Assembly: GCF_002559405.1 (NCBI RefSeq) | Contig: NZ_NTZO01000027.1 | Span: 1 to 64,000, forward strand | Source of the DNA: Bacillus sp. AFS001701 | GTDB lineage: Bacteria; Bacillota; Bacilli; Bacillales; Bacillaceae_G | Direction: 5' to 3' | Length of the DNA stretch: 64,000 nt | Part shown: positions 1 to 8,886 of the stretch, piece by piece | Layout: each line of letters opens with the position of its first letter | Numbering within the stretch: the stretch's first letter is position 1 | Notes under the pieces: generated by a model | The model's database searches: none | What the model was told of the DNA's origin: nothing | What the model saw: the letters and a program-made list of their open reading frames with translations, nothing else | Translations under genes and position numbers: made by a program

Positions 1-6
1 ATTAAA

Positions 7-450
7 ATGGAAAAACAAATTAATTATTCAAAATTAGCACCAGCAGCACTTAAAATAATGATGGAAATGGAAAAGTTTATTAAATCAACTGATATAGACC
101 ATAAACTTCGTGAACTTATCAAAATTCGCGCTTCACAAATAAATGGTTGTGCATTTTGCCTTGACATGCATTCCTCTGAAGCGAGAGAAATAGGAGAAAC
201 GGAACAACGTTTATACTGTATTAGTGCATGGAGAGATTGCGATTTTTACACAGATGCGGAAAAAGCAGCTTTAGAGTTAACTGAGCATATTACACAAATT
301 TCGAATAAAGGTGTATCTGAAGAACTATATAATCGTGTAAGTAAACACTTTAGCGAAGAAGAATATGTAAATCTTGTATTCATAATCAATCAAATTAACA
401 GTTGGAATCGTATTTCTATTTCTATGGGGAATAGACCAGCTGAAAAATAA
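7..450 (+). CDS. AhpD-like carboxymuconolactone decarboxylase-family protein
   Basis: This 147-residue protein belongs to the AhpD/carboxymuconolactone decarboxylase superfamily, small all-helical proteins that often act as thiol-dependent peroxidases or oxidoreductases in the cytoplasm. The family signature is visible as C48-A-F-C51 followed by H55 (CAFCLDMH), preceded by a helix ending in ELIKIRAS. Length is normal for the single-domain type. The ATG lies only six bases into the window, so its ribosome binding site and promoter are not visible. It ends before a bidirectional terminator and faces the next gene tail to tail. The family call is firm; the physiological substrate cannot be told from sequence. 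Confidence 0.85.
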   Translation: MEKQINYSKLAPAALKIMMEMEKFIKSTDIDHKLRELIKIRASQINGCAFCLDMHSSEAREIGETEQRLYCISAWRDCDFYTDAEKAALELTEHITQISNKGVSEELYNRVSKHFSEEEYVNLVFIINQINSWNRISISMGNRPAEK

Positions 451-470
451 GATCCTAATTAAAAAATAAA

Positions 471-498
471 AATGAGCCGCAGATTGGCTCATTTTTTT
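471..498. terminator. Bidirectional intrinsic terminator
   Basis: Arms AATGAGCC (471-478) and GGCTCATT (486-493) with A-rich flank on the left and T-run on the right. It can end the AhpD-like gene on the plus strand and the convergent hypothetical gene on the minus strand. Confidence 0.85.
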
Positions 499-509
499 AA
501 TGTAATTTT

Positions 510-1040
510 TCAATTCTTATTAAAATTTTGTACTTTTATAACATCTCTTTTTATTAATTTCTTTTTATTAGAATAAATTTTTATAGTGTAGAGATCATGA
601 TTATTTCTAATATAATTTTTTTGATCTATTGTCATATTTGAAGTAGCAATAGAACTAGATAGATTAAAAATAGCTCTTCCATTTATGATTTCGTATACTT
701 CATTATGATTTATTTCTTCAATATTGACTCCAAATATTGATTGGACTTTTTTAGGTAGTTCTATTTCTATTCGACCATTTTTTATATCGTTTTTAAAACG
801 TTCCGGTACTGATACGACCAAATAATATTCAACTCGATAAAGTAATTGATTATCCACGGAATCTTTGATCTCATAATATCTTTTGGATAATGATTCAATA
901 TTTGGTTCACTTTCTTTAGAAGATAGTGAATCATGCTTATCTAATTTTTGAGACGAGGAACCAGACTTATATAAAAAAAAGGTAGTTAATAAAATTGCAG
1001 TAAATGAAAAAATCAAAGTTAATATCTTTATGGATCTCAT
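510..1040 (-). CDS. Hypothetical membrane-anchored protein
   Basis: I do not recognise this 176-residue protein. It starts with a basic residue pair and one hydrophobic segment (about residues 4-24), followed by a Ser/Lys-rich, low-complexity stretch (about 25-50) and a mixed alpha/beta C-terminal domain of about 120 residues. This layout suggests a single-pass protein with its C-terminal domain outside the cell; there is no lipobox cysteine. The start is an ATG behind a clear GGAGG seven bases upstream. It is a single gene between two terminators, with no neighbour that suggests a function. Confidence 0.6.
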   Translation of the reverse strand: MRSIKILTLIFSFTAILLTTFFLYKSGSSSQKLDKHDSLSSKESEPNIESLSKRYYEIKDSVDNQLLYRVEYYLVVSVPERFKNDIKNGRIEIELPKKVQSIFGVNIEEINHNEVYEIINGRAIFNLSSSIATSNMTIDQKNYIRNNHDLYTIKIYSNKKKLIKRDVIKVQNFNKN

Positions 1041-1171
1041 TTTAATCCTCCATTTAATTCGGTTAATAACTGGTGATTATGAAAGATGTTCAGTTAAATT
1101 TAAAGTTACTTTAATCTTATTCTTTGAATGTAAAGAATTTCCTTTTAATAAGTTATCTGGAGGTTGTTAAA

Positions 1172-1219
1172 TAAAAAAAGGCTGCCTAAAAGTCATAAAT
1201 CCCGACTTTTTGGACAGCC
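1172..1219 (-). terminator. Terminator of pckA
   Basis: Long hairpin just after the pckA stop, with arms near 1180-1194 and 1204-1218, followed in the minus-strand direction by a run of T. The arms pair apart from one or two mismatches. Confidence 0.85.
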
Positions 1220-1240
1220 CTTACATTTTACTTTATTAGA

Positions 1241-2827
1241 TTATTTTAAAGGTCCACCAAGTTCAGCTAATTTAGCATCAAAGCCTTCAAATTTTTTGAA
1301 GTTTTCTTTGAATTTAGTTACTAATTCAAGTGCTTTTTGATGATAAGCTGATTTGTCTTCCCAAGTTGTTGAAGGAACTAATACGCTATCAGGTACACCA
1401 GGTACATGAGTTGGAATTGCTAAACCGAAAAACTCATCTTGTGTAGTTTCAATATTGTTTAAATCACCTTCAAGTGCAGCGTGAACCATTGCTCTTGTGT
1501 AAGAAAGATTCATACGTTTACCAACGCCGTATTCTCCACCAGTCCAACCAGTGTTTACTAAGAATACATTTACATTATGTTTTTCAATTTTTTCACCAAG
1601 CATTTTTGCATATTCTACAGCTGGAAGCGGTAAGAATGGTGATCCGAAGCATGTTGAGAATGTTACTTGTGGAGAAGTAACACCACGCTCAGTACCTGCT
1701 AATTTACTAGTAAATCCACTTAAGAAGTGGTACATAGCTTGCTCTTTTGTTAATTTACTGATTGGAGGTAATACTCCAAATGCATCAGCAGTTAAAAAGA
1801 TAATTGCATGCGGATGTCCAGCAACACTTGGCTCAATGATATTTTGAATTGCTTGCATTGGGTATGCAGCACGAGTATTTTCTGTTAAAGTTGTATCATC
1901 ATAGTCAGCTAAACGGTTATCAGATTTAACTACTACATTTTCTAAAACTGTACCAAATTTAATTGCAGAGAAAATTTGTGGCTCTTTTTCAAATGTTAAA
2001 TTGATACATTTAGCGTAGCAACCGCCTTCAATGTTGAATACACCATTATCTGACCATCCGTGCTCGTCATCACCGATTAACTTACGGTCTGCATCTGCAG
2101 ATAATGTTGTTTTACCAGTTCCTGAAAGTCCAAAGAATAATGCTACATCGCCTTCGCTACCAACGTTAGCAGAACAGTGCATTGGTAATACATTATTTTG
2201 TGGTAATAGGAAATTCATGATTGAGAAAATAGATTTTTTCATTTCTCCAGCATATTCCGTACCACCAATTAAGATAATTTTCTTTTCAAATGATACAATA
2301 ACAAATGCCTCTGAATTTGTTCCATCAACTACAGGGTCTGCTTTAAATGTTGGAGCAGAAACAATTGTAAATTCTGCTTCATGAGTTTGAAGCTCTTGCT
2401 CAGTTGGGCGAATAAATAATTGATGAGCAAATAAGTTGTGCCATGCAAATTCGTTAATTACTTGGATTGGTAAACGATACTCTGTGTCAGCACCAGCAAA
2501 TCCTTTAAATAAGAATAATTCGTTACGATCTTTTAAGTAGTTAAGTACTTTGCTATATAATTTTTCGAATACGTCAGCAGAGATTGGTTGATTTACTGAA
2601 CCCCAATCGATTAAATTTTCAACAGATGCCTCTTGAACAATAAATTTATCTTTAGGTGAACGTCCAGTATATTTGCCTGTTGAAACGCTAACTGCTCCTG
2701 TTGACGTTAAAATTCCTTCTTGTCTTGTTAGGACTTTTTCAACTAACTCAGAAACGCTTAGTTGGTTATACACTTGATTACTTGTAAGTAATTCGTTTAA
2801 TTCAAAGTTTACATCAACTGTCTTCAT
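1241..2827 (-). CDS. pckA: Phosphoenolpyruvate carboxykinase (ATP)
   Basis: Catalyses the ATP-dependent conversion of oxaloacetate to phosphoenolpyruvate, the entry step of gluconeogenesis, in the cytoplasm. The 528 residues match the usual length of ATP-type enzymes. Visible motifs are the substrate-binding TGRSPKD (54-60), the kinase P-loop GLSGTGKTT (233-241), and the metal-binding GDDEHGW (252-258). The ATG is preceded by a modest GGATGG. It is transcribed divergently from metK, as in Bacillus subtilis, and ends in its own terminator. Two CcpN-like operators lie upstream, one over the probable -10 box, which suggests repression during glycolytic growth. Confidence 0.98.
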   Translation of the reverse strand: MKTVDVNFELNELLTSNQVYNQLSVSELVEKVLTRQEGILTSTGAVSVSTGKYTGRSPKDKFIVQEASVENLIDWGSVNQPISADVFEKLYSKVLNYLKDRNELFLFKGFAGADTEYRLPIQVINEFAWHNLFAHQLFIRPTEQELQTHEAEFTIVSAPTFKADPVVDGTNSEAFVIVSFEKKIILIGGTEYAGEMKKSIFSIMNFLLPQNNVLPMHCSANVGSEGDVALFFGLSGTGKTTLSADADRKLIGDDEHGWSDNGVFNIEGGCYAKCINLTFEKEPQIFSAIKFGTVLENVVVKSDNRLADYDDTTLTENTRAAYPMQAIQNIIEPSVAGHPHAIIFLTADAFGVLPPISKLTKEQAMYHFLSGFTSKLAGTERGVTSPQVTFSTCFGSPFLPLPAVEYAKMLGEKIEKHNVNVFLVNTGWTGGEYGVGKRMNLSYTRAMVHAALEGDLNNIETTQDEFFGLAIPTHVPGVPDSVLVPSTTWEDKSAYHQKALELVTKFKENFKKFEGFDAKLAELGGPLK

Positions 2828-2882
2828 ATACTAATACCATCCTTTAAATATATTTGTCTGCCATGTAGGTATCTCGATAAAT

Positions 2883-2893
2883 AGTATAACACA
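2883..2893 (-). promoter_or_regulatory. CcpN-like operator over pckA -10 box
   Basis: On the minus strand this reads TGTGTTATACT, a full match to the CcpN consensus TRTGHYATAYW as I recall it from B. subtilis gapB and pckA. It also contains the likely extended -10 element (TG-TTATACT), so a bound repressor would sit on the promoter. A second, imperfect copy lies 46 bp further upstream. The motif match is seen directly; repression by CcpN is inferred. Confidence 0.6.
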
Positions 2894-2928
2894 TTTATTT
2901 TAATAGTGTATACTATTAGTTGGCAAAA

Positions 2929-2939
2929 TGTGTTATGAA
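2929..2939 (+). promoter_or_regulatory. Second, degenerate CcpN-like half site
   Basis: Reads TGTGTTATGAA on the plus strand, matching 10 of 11 positions of TRTGHYATAYW (G replaces Y). It faces the perfect site at 2883-2893 across about 46 bp. CcpN is known to bind cooperatively to paired sites, which makes a weak second site plausible. Confidence 0.4.
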
Positions 2940-3091
2940 TTTGATTAAAAAATAAATTTGAGTAAAATTTACTTACTAAATGAAGTAAGTTATTTAAATG
3001 TAAGTATAATACTTAGTAATTTCCCATTAAATAGAAATGAATGTAGAGATAAAGTTATTGTAGAATTATGTATAAGTTATAATGAAAATTG

Positions 3092-3120
3092 TTGACAAGA
3101 AAGTGAAATTTTAATATGAT
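3092..3120 (+). promoter_or_regulatory. metK promoter, sigma-A type
   Basis: TTGACA (3092-3097) and TATGAT (3115-3120) are separated by 17 bp, close to a consensus vegetative promoter. It lies immediately upstream of the SAM riboswitch, as expected for an S-box transcription unit. Confidence 0.85.
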
Positions 3121-3138
3121 ACTTTTCATACGGATACT

Positions 3139-3319
3139 CTCTTATCCCGAGTAGGTGGAGGGATACAGGCCCTACGAAGCCCAGCAACCTCACTTTTAGT
3201 GAAAGGTGCTGAACCTGATGCAAGACTTTTTTTATGTCTTGGACGATAAGAGCGAAAGGCAAATAACCAAGAACCCTTTCCTCATGTAATATTTGATAAG
3301 AGGAAGGCTTTTTTTTTGC
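3139..3319 (+). ncRNA. SAM (S-box, SAM-I) riboswitch with terminator
   Basis: The leader carries the SAM-I aptamer. The closing helix P1 is a perfect eight-pair CTCTTATC (3139-3146) with GATAAGAG (3245-3252), and the hallmark GAGGGAT, CAGCAACC and GGTGCTGAACC-like elements lie between. A Rho-independent terminator follows (about 3274-3319), with arms around CCTTTCCTC and GAGGAAGG and a run of T. In this family SAM binding stabilises the aptamer and allows termination, so metK is shut off when SAM is plentiful. Confidence 0.96.
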
Positions 3320-3462
3320 TCAAAACTTAAATACAGTGGCAATTTCGTAATTTACACTGAGTTATCTTTATCTTAAATGGGAAACATAGGAATAGGAAAA
3401 AACTTTTTATTCTTATGTTGAGAAAAAAGAGATCCGTCACATTCAATTTAGGAGGGGACTCA

Positions 3463-4659
3463 ATGTCACAACGTCGTTTATTTACTTCAGAATCAGTTAC
3501 AGAAGGACATCCAGATAAAATCTGTGACCAAATTTCAGATTCAATTCTTGATGCAATTTTAACAAATGATCCGAATGCTCGTGTAGCAGCGGAAACTTCA
3601 GTTACAACAGGTTTAGTACTTGTTGCAGGTGAAATTACAACTTCTACTTATGTAGATATCCCAAAAATCGTTCGCGAAACAATCCGTGAAATCGGTTATG
3701 ATCGTGCAAAATATGGATTTGATGCAGATACATGTGCAGTTTTAACTTCTATCGATGAGCAATCAGCTGATATCGCTCTAGGTGTAGACCAAGCGTTAGA
3801 AGCTCGTGAAGGTAGCATGACAGATGAAGAAATTGAAGCAATCGGTGCAGGAGACCAAGGTTTAATGTTCGGTTTTGCTGTTAATGAAACACCTGAATTA
3901 ATGCCACTTCCAATTTCATTATCTCACAAAATTGCTCGCCGTTTAACTGAAGTTAGAAAAAATGAAACAGTTTCTTACTTACGTCCAGACGGTAAAACTC
4001 AAGTAACAGTTGAGTATGATGAAAACAACAAACCAGTTCGTATTGATGCAATTGTTGTATCAACACAACATGGTCCAGAAGCTACTCAAGCTCAAATTGA
4101 AAATGATATTAAAGAACTTGTCATTAAACCAGTTGTACCAGCTGAGTTAATTGATGAAAACACAAAATTCTTTATCAACCCAACAGGTCGCTTCGTAATC
4201 GGTGGACCTCAAGGGGATGCTGGTTTAACAGGTCGTAAGATTATTGTTGATACTTACGGTGGATATGCTCGTCACGGTGGTGGCGCATTCTCTGGTAAAG
4301 ATGCAACTAAAGTTGACCGTTCTGCTGCTTACGCTGCACGTTACGTTGCGAAAAACATCGTAGCTGCTGGCTTAGCTGATAAAGCTGAAGTTCAATTAGC
4401 ATATGCAATTGGTGTAGCTAAACCAGTTTCAATCGCTATTGATACTTTTGGTACAGGTAAAGTTTCAGAAGAAAAATTAGTTGAAGTAATTCGCAACAAC
4501 TTCGACCTACGTCCAGCTGGAATTATTAAAATGCTTGACCTACGTCGTCCAATTTACAAACAAACTGCTGCTTATGGTCACTTTGGCCGTACAGATATCG
4601 ATCTTCCTTGGGAGCGTACTGATAAAGCAGAAGTTTTGAAAACTGAAGCAGGTCTATAA
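3463..4659 (+). CDS. metK: S-adenosylmethionine synthetase
   Basis: Makes SAM from methionine and ATP in the cytoplasm. I choose the ATG at 3463 (MSQRRLF), because AGGAGGGG stands seven bases upstream and the protein then has the standard 398 residues; the open frame itself extends 16 codons upstream without a binding site. Visible family motifs include EGHPDK (15-19 region), the central GxGDQG motif, and the phosphate-binding GGGAFSGKD loop. It is controlled by the S-box leader. SAM made here is the precursor of decarboxylated SAM used by the speD operon 8-12 kb downstream. Confidence 0.98.
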   Translation: MSQRRLFTSESVTEGHPDKICDQISDSILDAILTNDPNARVAAETSVTTGLVLVAGEITTSTYVDIPKIVRETIREIGYDRAKYGFDADTCAVLTSIDEQSADIALGVDQALEAREGSMTDEEIEAIGAGDQGLMFGFAVNETPELMPLPISLSHKIARRLTEVRKNETVSYLRPDGKTQVTVEYDENNKPVRIDAIVVSTQHGPEATQAQIENDIKELVIKPVVPAELIDENTKFFINPTGRFVIGGPQGDAGLTGRKIIVDTYGGYARHGGGAFSGKDATKVDRSAAYAARYVAKNIVAAGLADKAEVQLAYAIGVAKPVSIAIDTFGTGKVSEEKLVEVIRNNFDLRPAGIIKMLDLRRPIYKQTAAYGHFGRTDIDLPWERTDKAEVLKTEAGL

Positions 4660-4670
4660 TAAATGATTAA

Positions 4671-4708
4671 GGCTGAATATGGCATATGCTATATTCAGTC
4701 TTTTTTGT
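4671..4708 (+). terminator. Terminator of metK
   Basis: Arms GGCTGAATAT (4671-4680) and ATATTCAGTC (4691-4700) followed by a T-run, 12 bases after the metK stop. Confidence 0.9.
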
Positions 4709-4808
4709 TTAGTTAGAATCACACTGTTTTATTCTACATATAGGTATACTTAAAAATCATTATTCATAGGTTTAAATGACTAAATTAAAGTTTGTAATGG
4801 AGGAACCT

Positions 4809-5798
4809 ATGAAAGCGATTATATGTACAAAATATGGTCCACCAGAAGTTCTTCAAATAACTGAGGTTGAAAAACCAAAAATAAAAGATGATGAGGTATT
4901 AATTAAAATACACGCAACAACTGTAACCGCAGGAGATGTAAAACTTCGAAGCTCCGATTTTCCTTTTATGTATTGGCTACCTTCACGCCTTATGTTTGGC
5001 CTCACTAAGCCGAAAAATCAAATACCAGGTTGTGAGCTTGCAGGAGAAATAGTCACAGTTGGCAAAAACGTAAGAAATTTTAAAACAGGTGATCAAGTTT
5101 TTGGATATAGTGGATTTAATTTTGGGTCTAATGCTGAATATATCTCTTTACATGAAGAAGGTGTTCTAGCTAAAAAACCTATAAATATGTCATTTGAGCA
5201 AGCTGCAGCTGTACCTGTTGGGGCGCTTACTGCATTACACTTTCTAAGGGGAAGTATTATTCAAAACGGACAAAAAGTACTTATTTATGGTGCTTCAGGA
5301 AGTGTTGGAACATATGCAATTCAGCTAGCTAAATATTTTGGTACAGAAGTTACCGCATTATGTAGTACAGCAAATTTAGAATTGGTAAGGGCATTAGGAG
5401 CAAATGAAGTAATCGATTATACAAATGAAGATCTGTCTAAGAGTAAGAAAACTTATGACATTATTTTTGACACGGTAGGTAAAAGTTCCTTTTCTAATTG
5501 TAAAAGATTGCTTAACAAAGATGGCGTCTATTTATTAAGTGCGGTATGGAAGCTTTCAGTTTATTTCCAAGCTATATGGAGTAATTTATTTAGTAATAAA
5601 AAAGCCATACTTGGTGTAGCTAATATGAACAATGAAGATTTAAATTATATAAAAGCACTTATTGAAGCGGATAAGTTAAAAGCTGTTATTGATCGACAGT
5701 ACCCACTTAATCAAATTGTTGAAGCACATCGATACGTAGAAAAAGGGCATAAGAAGGGGAATGTCGTTATTAACATTCGTGGGATTTCAGACTGTTGA
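4809..5798 (+). CDS. MDR-family NAD(P)H-dependent quinone oxidoreductase/alcohol dehydrogenase
   Basis: A 329-residue medium-chain dehydrogenase/reductase. The N-terminal GroES-like domain (about 1-120) is followed by a Rossmann domain with the cofactor motif GASGSVG (161-167). The catalytic-zinc and structural-zinc cysteine clusters of classical alcohol dehydrogenases are not apparent, so the zinc-free quinone-reductase branch is likelier. Start chosen at the ATG behind TGGAGGAA; an in-frame upstream ATG has no binding site. It stands alone between the metK terminator and a bidirectional terminator. The substrate is not evident. Confidence 0.88.
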   Translation: MKAIICTKYGPPEVLQITEVEKPKIKDDEVLIKIHATTVTAGDVKLRSSDFPFMYWLPSRLMFGLTKPKNQIPGCELAGEIVTVGKNVRNFKTGDQVFGYSGFNFGSNAEYISLHEEGVLAKKPINMSFEQAAAVPVGALTALHFLRGSIIQNGQKVLIYGASGSVGTYAIQLAKYFGTEVTALCSTANLELVRALGANEVIDYTNEDLSKSKKTYDIIFDTVGKSSFSNCKRLLNKDGVYLLSAVWKLSVYFQAIWSNLFSNKKAILGVANMNNEDLNYIKALIEADKLKAVIDRQYPLNQIVEAHRYVEKGHKKGNVVINIRGISDC

Positions 5799-5889
5799 CA
5801 AACGCTCGCTTTCTTCGGTGCTTCGCCTCTATATACGGTGCTTATTACCTGCGTCTCGAAATATAAGCTAACTTTTTATTTACACAAAG

Positions 5890-5925
5890 AAATCCCTCAA
5901 AATAGACTTTTGAGGGATTTCTTTT
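5890..5925. terminator. Bidirectional terminator
   Basis: AAATCCCTCAAAA and TTTTGAGGGATTT form a 13-bp stem. It can serve the dehydrogenase gene on the plus strand and the 54-residue gene on the minus strand, whose stop codon lies at its edge. Confidence 0.85.
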
Positions 5926-6088
5926 ATAGATTTTCATTTTGCTGTCTGATTTCTTCTCCAGCTAATATTATATTGGCTGTTTCAATTTTACGGTGCTCAT
6001 CCACGGAATGACCTGGATCGAGATTATTAAGGTCTGCTTGTATTTTCATTTGCTCTTCGCTTCTGATGGGTTTATTTTTTTTGCTCAA
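5924..6088 (-). CDS. Small hypothetical protein, 54 residues
   Basis: An open frame below the usual size cut-off. The start is TTG, eight bases after a strong GGAGG (minus-strand context ATGGAGGTAATAAAATTG). The product begins MSKKNKPIRSEEQ, is hydrophilic, has no membrane segment, and ends GEEIRQQNENL before TAA; the composition suggests a helical charged protein. The binding site, terminator placement and codon make-up make translation likely. I do not recognise a family. Confidence 0.55.
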   Translation of the reverse strand: MSKKNKPIRSEEQMKIQADLNNLDPGHSVDEHRKIETANIILAGEEIRQQNENL

Positions 6089-6189
6089 TTTTATTACCTC
6101 CATATATATAGTAGAAAGTCAATGAAACCCTCGTTGTTTTAGTCTTAACGAATTGACTAACTTCATTCAATGTTATAGAAGTAATTGAT

Positions 6190-6777
6190 TTACTCGCTTA
6201 ATTCACTTATTAATTTTTGAAAGGTAAGATAAGCAGGCTTAATAGTATAATCATCCTTCATAATACCAAATTGATGAAATAGGTCGTCTTTTGAACTATC
6301 AGCATCTCTTAAACCAAAAAATTCATAATGGGTAATATTTAGTTCCTGACGCAAAGAATAGACTGTTCGAATAATTACTTCAAGTACGATTGATTGTTGC
6401 TCATATGACCTTTTGATTTGTATAAATGGATTTTTGCCAGTAGGCCATCCATTCTCTGTAATGTGTATTGGAAGGGTGGATGGGAAACCATTACGATCTA
6501 AGGTTTCTCGAAATTTACGTAGTATGTTTTCTACTGAAACAGCAACTTCCTCAATTGTTAAAGGTTCCTCAAATACATCCACATAAAAATTATGACCTAC
6601 ATAATCAATTGACTGAATAAATTCGTCCCCACCTATTTTCATTAAATTTTCCCAAAAATGTGGAACTGCCTTTTCTCCCTCAGGAACCGAGCCAAATCCA
6701 ATTTTAATAGGTAAATTGCTTTTTTCAATTTCTTCTTTTACAGTTAGAACACCTTGTACAAGCGCTTCTAATGTCAA
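6190..6777 (-). pseudogene. C-terminal remnant of a TIM-barrel glycoside hydrolase
   Basis: The 195 residues resemble only the second half of a clan-A type (beta/alpha)8 glycosidase: DYVGHNFYVD, then the probable nucleophile strand HITENGWPTG, and FFGLRDAD near the end. The first half, including the acid/base glutamate region, is absent. The first usable codon is a TTG, a TAG lies in frame six codons before it, and the divergent marR gene begins 35 bp away, so there is no room for the missing half. No good ribosome binding site is seen. I read it as a decayed gene truncated at its 5' end. The exact glycoside hydrolase family cannot be fixed. Confidence 0.65.
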
Positions 6778-6812
6778 TTTAGAAATTTTTTCCTAGAAAG
6801 GTTTGTAATAAA

Positions 6813-7268
6813 ATGAATTCAAATCCAAATCAAATCGCAGAGAAGTTTATCCAACTACTTCCTCTAGTTTTTAATAAGTTTAACAAGCAAGGCTCTAAAA
6901 ATACTTTAAAGAATAAGCCGTCCGAGCTAACTCATTTACAAAGTCATATATTAGAAGAATTGTTTCAAACAGTAGATGGAATTTCAATTACAGAGCTAGC
7001 TCAAAATATAAGCATTTCTAAACAGCAAATGACTCCATTAATTATGAAATTTGAAGAAAAAGAATATGTATCTAAAATTCAAGATCCGAATGATAAACGA
7101 AGTGTAAAAATTATCCTTACTGAAAAAGGTAAAAAAGTTGTCACAAAGCGATGGGAAGATTTTTATCATATTTTTTGTGAACGGATTGGACAGCTTGATG
7201 AGGAAGACTTACTTGATTTAGACTACTCAATGCACAAGATCATAAAAATACTTGGGAAATTAGATTAG
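6813..7268 (+). CDS. MarR-family transcriptional regulator
   Basis: A 151-residue winged-helix regulator. The central DNA-binding region is clear: ISITELAQNISISKQQMTPLIMKFEEKEYV (helix-turn-helix, about 53-82) followed by the wing with the typical DPNDKRSVKIILTEKGK (about 87-103). Flanking helices would form the dimer interface. It has only a weak AAAGG before the ATG. It is divergent from the truncated glycosidase and precedes the riboswitch-controlled deaminase. No target operator is obvious next to it. Ligand and regulon are unknown. Confidence 0.9.
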   Translation: MNSNPNQIAEKFIQLLPLVFNKFNKQGSKNTLKNKPSELTHLQSHILEELFQTVDGISITELAQNISISKQQMTPLIMKFEEKEYVSKIQDPNDKRSVKIILTEKGKKVVTKRWEDFYHIFCERIGQLDEEDLLDLDYSMHKIIKILGKLD

Positions 7269-7373
7269 AGAGGGAAGAATCCCGATTAGGCATGCTTATT
7301 GTTGTTAAATTATAGAAATCCTTGAACATTACTTACTAATCGTATATTATGTTTTAATATAACAACATACAAA

Positions 7374-7490
7374 ATTGTATAACCTCATTGATATGGTATG
7401 AGGGTCTCTACCAGGAACCGTAAAATCCTGATTACGAAAAAGAATGTAATTTTATTTACATCCTTCTTCGTAATCAGGATTTTTTTATTT
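7374..7490 (+). ncRNA. Purine riboswitch, adenine-type (U74), ON-switch layout
   Basis: The aptamer (about 7374-7438) shows P2 (CCTCAT/ATGAGG) capped by GATATGG, the core CTCTACC, P3 (CAGGA/TCCTG) capped by CCGTAAA, and P1 (TTGTA with TACGA). The specificity base after P3 is T (CTGATTACG), as in the adenine-responsive pbuE and add RNAs; guanine types have C. The following terminator (7423-7490) reuses the 3' half of P3, J3/1 and P1 as its left arm, so folding of the aptamer should prevent termination. That predicts activation by adenine. Confidence 0.88.
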
Positions 7491-7526
7491 TCACACAATT
7501 ATGAAAGTGACTAGGGAGGAAAAATA

Positions 7527-8834
7527 ATGAAAACAGTCTATATAAATGCAACATTTTTTACAATGGATCAAGAAAATAAAATCTTCGAAAACGGTATGAT
7601 GATCGTTCAAGATCAATTCATTACTTATGTCGGAAATCATTCTGAAGAGCTAGTAAAGGATGCGGATCAAGTAGTTAATCTTCAAGGGAAATGGGTAATG
7701 CCAGGACTTGTAAATACACATTCTCATATTCTCATGACGCTTTTACGTGGTATTGGAGATGACATGCTGTTAAAGCCTTGGTTAGAAACTAAAATATGGC
7801 CGATTGAAAGACAATATACAACTGAAATTGCTTCTGTAAGTGCACAGCTTGGAATTTTAGAAATGGTTAAGTCGGGAACTACAGCATTCTCAGATATGTT
7901 TAACCCTAATGGAATCGATCCAAATGTTGTCATGGAGACTATTGGTGAAACTGGAATTAGAGGAGCATTTTCATATTCAATATTTAGCTTTGGAACAGAA
8001 GAAGAGCAAAAATCGAATCTTAAAGGTGCTGAGCAATTTTCAAAAGACTACAAAAGGTTTGCTGATGGCCGTCTAACAACGATGGTTGCACCTCATAGCC
8101 CATATGCATGCACACCAGAAGCTCTAATTGAAAGTGCACGTATCGCAAATGAAAATGATTTAATGATGCACATTCATGTATCTGAAACAGATTATGAAAT
8201 TCAAGATATTGAAACTCGTTATTCAAACCGACCTGTAGAACATCTACGCAAATTAGGTGTATTTAATCAGCCGACAGTAATGGCTCACGGTGTAGTTCTA
8301 AATGATGAAGAAAGAGCGATTCTAAAAGAATATGATGTACGAGTTGCTCATAATCCAATTAGTAATTTGAAGTTAGGTTCTGGGGTTGCTGATGTGGTTA
8401 GTTTATTAGACGCTGGAGTAAAAGTAGGTATAGCAACGGATAGCACAGCATCTAATAACAATCTTGACATGTTTGAAGAAGTGAGAATAGCTGCACTGCT
8501 ACAAAAAGGAATGTATAAAGATGCTACGAAATTCTCAGCACAAACTGCATTAACTTTGGCTACTCGAGGTGGCGCAGAAGCTATAGGAATGGGACATACT
8601 GGCTCACTTGAAATCAATAAAAAAGCAGACTTTATTACAATTTATCCATTTGATAAAGAGCATTTACAACCATTAAGTAATGCCTATTCACACTTACTAT
8701 ACGCTGCACGTGGTAGCGATGTATGTGATGTTTTCATTGATGGGAAAGCAATTGTAAAAGACCGTATTTGTTTAACAATTGATGAAGAAAAAGTAATCGC
8801 AGAAGTAAATCGATTACAGAGTAGATTTGCTTAA
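7527..8834 (+). CDS. mtaD: 5-methylthioadenosine/S-adenosylhomocysteine deaminase (amidohydrolase)
   Basis: A 435-residue metal-dependent amidohydrolase of the TrzN/MtaD group, expected to convert methylthioadenosine or S-adenosylhomocysteine to the inosine form. Seen in the sequence: the metal-binding NTHSHILM (H65, H67), a second ligand region in MMHIHVSETDYE, MAHGVVL, and IATDSTASNNN with the metal aspartate. Start ATG behind AGGGAGGAA. The adenine-type riboswitch directly upstream ties its expression to a purine signal. Methylthioadenosine is the by-product of the spermidine synthase encoded 4 kb away. Adenosine or another aminopurine could also be the substrate. Confidence 0.88.
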   Translation: MKTVYINATFFTMDQENKIFENGMMIVQDQFITYVGNHSEELVKDADQVVNLQGKWVMPGLVNTHSHILMTLLRGIGDDMLLKPWLETKIWPIERQYTTEIASVSAQLGILEMVKSGTTAFSDMFNPNGIDPNVVMETIGETGIRGAFSYSIFSFGTEEEQKSNLKGAEQFSKDYKRFADGRLTTMVAPHSPYACTPEALIESARIANENDLMMHIHVSETDYEIQDIETRYSNRPVEHLRKLGVFNQPTVMAHGVVLNDEERAILKEYDVRVAHNPISNLKLGSGVADVVSLLDAGVKVGIATDSTASNNNLDMFEEVRIAALLQKGMYKDATKFSAQTALTLATRGGAEAIGMGHTGSLEINKKADFITIYPFDKEHLQPLSNAYSHLLYAARGSDVCDVFIDGKAIVKDRICLTIDEEKVIAEVNRLQSRFA

Positions 8835-8849
8835 AAGTAAATATACAAA

Positions 8850-8883
8850 GAAGAGCAGGAAAAAAGATATTCCTGCTCTTTCT
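8850..8883. terminator. Bidirectional terminator
   Basis: AAGAGCAGGA (8851-8860) and TCCTGCTCTT (8871-8880) form a 10-bp stem between convergent mtaD and the DinB gene. Confidence 0.9.
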
Positions 8884-8886
8884 AAT

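Noticed and set aside
3077-3262. Minus-strand open frame over the metK leader
   Set aside because: It lies across the metK promoter and the S-box aptamer, whose structure explains the sequence.
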